Of a DNA stretch of 20,101 bases, positions 16,099 to 20,101 are shown one piece after another (within the stretch, counting starts at the first letter, position 1; the number at the start of each line of letters is the position of its first letter). The notes under the pieces were generated by a model. The model did no database searches. It had not been told where the DNA came from and worked only from the letters and a program-made list of their open reading frames with translations. The translations under genes and the position numbers were made by a program. This stretch comes from Entamoeba histolytica HM-1:IMSS (taxonomy: Eukaryota; Evosea; Mastigamoebida; Endamoebidae), in NCBI RefSeq assembly GCF_000208925.1, contig NW_001915135.1:1-20101 (forward strand), in the 5' to 3' direction.

Positions 16099-17179
16099 TG
16101 TCATGAATTAATTAGAACAGTAATGTACTACTGTACCAGAGAAAATGAAATTGGAAATAACATATTAGATAGATGGTACAGTAAGAAAGGAATGTGGAAT
16201 AGAATTAAAAAACATTAATTCATAAAAATAAATGAAACAAAAATAGAAGAAATAATAAATGAAGGGATAGAAAAGAAAAAAGAAAAAGAAGTAGTAATAG
16301 AAATAAAGAAATTATTGACAAATACATCAAAAAATGGAAGTGTCATCAAACAAGTGATATTTTAGAAGATGGAATGAGTCAAAATGAGTAGATAAAACTA
16401 CTACAGTGAAAGCATGGAAATCCATCAATATTAAAAAAAACACATTCCTTCAATTAACTAAAATGCAAGATGGTGCAATATTTTGTGTGTATAAGAAAGC
16501 AAAAATAATGAAAAATGAAAGATTAAAATACTAAACACTTTGTAAAGACAAGATAGCTACAGTAGAACACATCTTACTATCTTGTATTTGTTATAATAAT
16601 TCACAAATAGAAAAACATGACAATATTGGCATAATAATATTGATTAATAAGAAAATATACATGAAATAAACAATATAAAAAACCCCCATATGAAACAGTG
16701 TTCAAATATAAAGACATCAAAATGATATGGAATATACAAATAATGCATAAAAGTGAATGACAATATCACAAAATATCAGATATATGTAATAGATAAAAAG
16801 AATAAAACTGGTCTAATATTTGATATGACTATTGTGACTGATCACAATATTAATTGAGCCTATTTGAAGAAAAGAAATATGTATAATGAATTAAAGAATA
16901 TTCTAATGAAAATAGAAAAATTAAAAGATGTCAAAATAATTCCAGTAATAATTTCAATAATTGGATTAATAAATAAAGAAAGCAATAGATTAATTAAAGA
17001 ATTAAAAATTGACATTGACATCGAGAAAGAAATTAAAAACCATTGTAATACAAAACATGAAGGATGTCATTGAATACTGCTTCAATCACAACCAAACATA
17101 CTCCGTAGAGCTGCTTGAAGAAAACTCACAGATTTGATTAGTCTCCCCTGAGCCATTAACAATAGAAGCTATTTCTATT
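16099..17179 (+). mobile_element. decayed LINE, 3' part with endonuclease domain
   Basis: Plus-strand fragments in several frames resemble the downstream half of an R4-like LINE ORF2. They are HELIRTVMYYCTREN and NILDRWYSKKGMWNRIKKH (16099-16215), a Lys/Glu-rich piece to about 16300, a segment ending in CKDKIATVEHILLSCICYNN (about 16541-16600), which is the Cys-His element typical at the end of LINE RTs ('C-x-x-C...E-T-x-E-H-I-L-x-x-C'), and an endonuclease-like tail (16805-17125). Stops and frameshifts are frequent, so it is inactive. A 7-bp stem at 17161-17179 may mark the 3' UTR. The 5' boundary is unclear. Orientation is opposite to the LINE at the left edge, and the two represent different copies. 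Confidence 0.65.
16805..17125 (+). pseudogene. restriction-like endonuclease domain of a LINE
   Basis: The frame reads KTGLIFDMTIVTDHNIN, stop, AYLKKRNMYNELKNILMKIE, then DVKIIPVIISIIGLIN, and further to NTASITTKH with a stop near the end. This is the tail layout of R4/R2-type LINEs: a 'D-x-T/S-x-P' strand with an acidic residue, a helix with Y-x-x-L, then a 'V-x-x-I-P-V-V-I-x-x-L-G' strand, and a C-terminal T-x-x-x-L-R-x-x-L helix. The Gly of the last strand is retained. At least two stops interrupt it, so it is not functional. A 69-codon open stretch inside begins with TTG, not ATG. Confidence 0.65.
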
Positions 17180-20101
17180 AATACTTAATTAATTAAATTT
17201 TATTTCATATTGAAATAAATCTGATTTGAATATTATTTTATTTAAATATCTTTTCTATTTATTATTAAATACTTTTGTCAAATAATATTTCTATCTATAT
17301 TATTCGTGCTTAGTATTTCTTGTCTTGTAATGTTAAATTATTCTTCATTTCTGAAATGTTGAATTTTGGACATTACGTTATATTAAAGTTATTTTTCTTT
17401 CTTTCTTTTTTCTTTAAATATTCTTTTTTTTTTAACCCTTTTTTTAATAGTATTTTTATTATTATTTTTTACTATTTTTTCTTTTTGTTTTTCGTTTTTT
17501 ATTTTAAATTATTTGTTTTATTTATTTTTTTATATTTTTCTGCTTTTATTTCTCTTCTTTGTATCTCCATTACAACATTTAGTTCTTCTATTCTCTTTGT
17601 TTTTCTTTACTTCTTAACTAATGTGTTGTACTTTTATATTTGACTTCCTTGTTTTGATATTATTTATTTAATTATCACTGTCATGTTTTAGTTGATAAGA
17701 AAAACATCTTATGTTAATTTCATTTGTTTGGTTTCTCTTATCAACTCTTTTTCTTATCATTTGTGAATTATTTCTTTCACTTCTTCAAAATAAAAATAAA
17801 ATGTAGTGTATGTTATTTGTTTTCATTTGAATTGCAATGAATGTTCATAATTCTCTTATTTTTATTCTGTTTATTTTTGTTGTTATAATTCCATTAATAT
17901 TTGTTTGTTTTGTATGTAAATGAATTATAGTAAATGAACAATGTTTCATTTGACTTGTCAGAATATTAAATAATGAAATGAATAAAATATACTTTTAATG
18001 ACATTTATTTGATTAAGCTAATTGATTAATCCCCATCAATTATAATTTGAATAACAAGTATTTATAAGTAATTACACACTATTTATTGTATAATAATCGT
18101 TAAATAATGTTCTTTATGTAAGTTTATCTCCTTTGGTAATAATTTGTTATTTTTATTTCTTTAATTAATTTCTCATTCAAAATCTTTTACTTTAATATCA
18201 TTATTATCACATCAATTTTTCATTACATTGTCATAACAATGATATTATTGGATTTATAATAATCTTTTGTACTGTCTTGATGTTGTATTAATGTATTTTG
18301 TTATTTTACATCATCAAATTTCTTATTATTACACAAAGAATACAAGTATTTTTCATTTATCTAACTGTTTATTATTCATAATACTACATAAATTTTTTAA
18401 CAAAATTTTTAATAATTAATATGAATAAAATAGATTATCAATACAAAAATAAATGTAATAATTCAATGTATATGAATAATTAATGAAATTTGATTTTAAT
18501 CATCGACACTATCATTTCTGGTTTTGTTTATATTACATTTTCATTATAATCAGTATTCTTTTATTTTATTGTTTAATGAAATGTTTCATCAAATAAAACA
18601 GTTGAATAATAAAATATAAATGAATTAAATTAATGATTTTCATTCAACTCTAATATTTTAATTAGATGTTTCATAGATAATAATTATGCAATAACAAACA
18701 CTACTTTTAAAAAGAATAAAATAATCAAAACATTTCTTTCATTAGAAATATTATTTCTGATAAATTATTTAAATTAACTAACTCTTTGAAATTTAATTAT
18801 TTATTAAACATACTCTATTTAAAAAAACAATGAAATACAACTATTATTTGAAAATAAAAATCATAAATTAAATATAAAATAATATTGATTTTTCTACATC
18901 ATTTTATTTATTTGATGTTATTTCATTCATTCTATTGATTGTGTTGTTTAATTTATATTTCTATTTTATATTCACATCAATTAATTGCAATATTTTATTA
19001 AATATTTCATAATAATTATGTCTTTTACCATTATTCAGAACGTTATTCTTTTTCACTGTTCTTTTATCATTCTAAATATTTATTTTATTTATTATCAATA
19101 ATAATAACTAATATTTCCAATTTATTTATTTTAAATAGTTTTTATCCATTTCTTCTTTATTCATAAATTCAAGAATTATCATTTTATCATTTATAATTAT
19201 CAATTTTTCATATCATTTATTCTTCTTTATTTGTTTCATCATCGATATAAATATATATTGTCTTTTATGAAACATTCACTTTTATTGATTATTTATTGTT
19301 TCATTTCATTGAACATTTCTTTATTTTTATTCTTCTATTGTTTTTATCATTTTCATTTGTGTTGTTAAAATTCATTTTAATTTCTTGTTTTATTCTTTAT
19401 TTCTTCATTAGATTTATTTTAATTTTATTTTAGTTATTCTCAATATTTGAATATTCGTGTATTAATTCATTTATTAATTCAACATTAATTCATATTTTCT
19501 TATTTACATTATAATTTATTATTATAACTTCATTTTATTTTATAATTACAAAAATACATCATTTCATTTATTATTTGATGTAATTATTGATTTGTTAAAT
19601 CATGCAAATATATTATTTAGTTCATTAATTATATTGTTTATATTCATTTCTTTTTGTATTAATATGCTTCATTATTTTATTTAATTATTTTCTTATCATT
19701 TCATTCAATGTCAATTTATTACTACATTTCATTTTATTTGTTATTTAAACTACAAATAATGAAAAAATAGATAATAGAAATATAATAAATGATAATAATG
19801 ATGTATGAAACACAAACAAATGAAAGTAAAAAACAAAAGAAATAACAAAATAAACAATAAATAATAGTAATGAAATAACAAATGTGAAAATACAACAGAT
19901 AATATAAACAAGAAGAATGCAAGAAGAATATAATAACAATAGAGAATAAAATAATTTTATTTCAATAATAGATAGAATAAGAAATAATAAATAGAAACAA
20001 CAAATAACAAATAGAAATAACAATGATATGAATAAGAATATTGAAAATGACATAATAGAATAAATTTCAAATAAAAATATAAAGAAGAAAATAATGACTT
20101 A
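17180..20101. other. AT-rich stretch, no gene seen
   Basis: 17180-19740 is mostly T-rich on the plus strand, especially 17390-17640. The complement of 17640-17490 gives a short Lys/Glu/Arg-rich helix-like run, possibly another eroded retroelement or gene, but nothing can be named. 17900-19000 is mixed AT DNA with no long frame. After 19741 the plus strand turns A-rich to the window end. The hydrophobic ORFs at 17320-17643 and 19734-20053 are shadows of purine-rich DNA. No tRNA, rRNA or repeat array is visible. Confidence 0.5.
19742..19750 (+). promoter_or_regulatory. TATTTAAAC box at a base-composition switch
   Basis: As at 15188, the box stands exactly where the plus strand turns from T-rich to A-rich. 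The next ATG (19759) opens only a four-codon frame. A broken or distant gene, or an RNA, may follow outside the window. Weak call. Confidence 0.25.

Noticed and set aside
17320..17643. 107-codon plus-strand ORF
   Set aside because: Almost only Phe/Leu/Ile/Tyr; it is the complement of a Lys/Glu-rich purine tract and has no domain.
19734..20053. Two overlapping hydrophobic minus-strand ORFs near the right edge
   Set aside because: Shadows of an A-rich plus strand; low-complexity products with no conserved pattern.
1..20101. tRNA or rRNA genes, CRISPR arrays
   Set aside because: No cloverleaf-like GC-richer blocks and no regularly spaced repeats with unique spacers were seen; the only arrays are a two-unit tandem repeat and the motif copies in the inverted repeat.

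Overview
The window is very AT-rich and looks like nuclear DNA of an anaerobic protist, most likely an Entamoeba species (inference, about 0.75). Four things point there. TATA-like boxes of the form (G)TATTTAAAC, the core promoter element known from Entamoeba, sit just upstream of several start codons. Stop codons are usually followed at once by TAATT-type tails. A broken TLDc-domain gene, a family expanded in Entamoeba, lies at 14.2-14.8 kb. Decayed R4-like LINE remnants (reverse transcriptase and restriction-like endonuclease) lie at both edges. The CRESS-DNA virus genes fit the endogenous and free CRESS viruses known from Entamoeba.

Layout. 1-2000: decayed LINE on the minus strand, with its RT domain running off the left edge. 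2142-2564: a small unrecognised minus-strand ORF of higher GC. 2706-4552: a large near-identical inverted repeat (arms about 570 and 620 bp, spacer about 650 bp) with a branched hairpin in the spacer. 4821-11366: a compact cluster of nine ORFs on both strands: three small unknowns, an A32-like P-loop ATPase, a 366-aa unknown, two abutting in-frame ORFs (131-aa beta-rich protein and 295-aa coiled-coil/fibre-like protein), a deoxynucleoside-kinase-like/dUTPase fusion and a kinase-like paralogue. 11375-14004: a minus-strand CRESS-type pair, a capsid-like ORF with an Arg-rich N-terminus and an HUH-SF3 Rep broken by one nonsense codon. 14249-14802: frameshifted TLDc gene. 14803-16098: no gene seen. 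16099-17179: 3' part of a decayed LINE on the plus strand. 17180-20101: AT-rich DNA with no gene seen.

The main interest is 4821-14004. Genes that usually belong to dsDNA viruses (packaging-type ATPase, dUTPase, nucleoside kinase, fibre-like protein) abut a CRESS Rep-Cap module with only 8 bp between stop codons, inside a host-like locus. It is either a composite endogenised virus with an unusual gene complement or two neighbouring insertions; the sequence alone does not decide. No polymerase B, integrase, protease or double-jelly-roll capsid gene was seen, so it is not an ordinary Polinton. If it was one unit, the Rep would initiate replication, the kinase and dUTPase would support nucleotide supply, the ATPase would package DNA, and the capsid-like and fibre-like proteins would build the particle. 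That scenario is inference. The 13.1-14.0 kb, 5.0-5.2 kb and 2.2-2.56 kb segments stand out by higher GC and by long perfect inverted repeats inside coding sequence.
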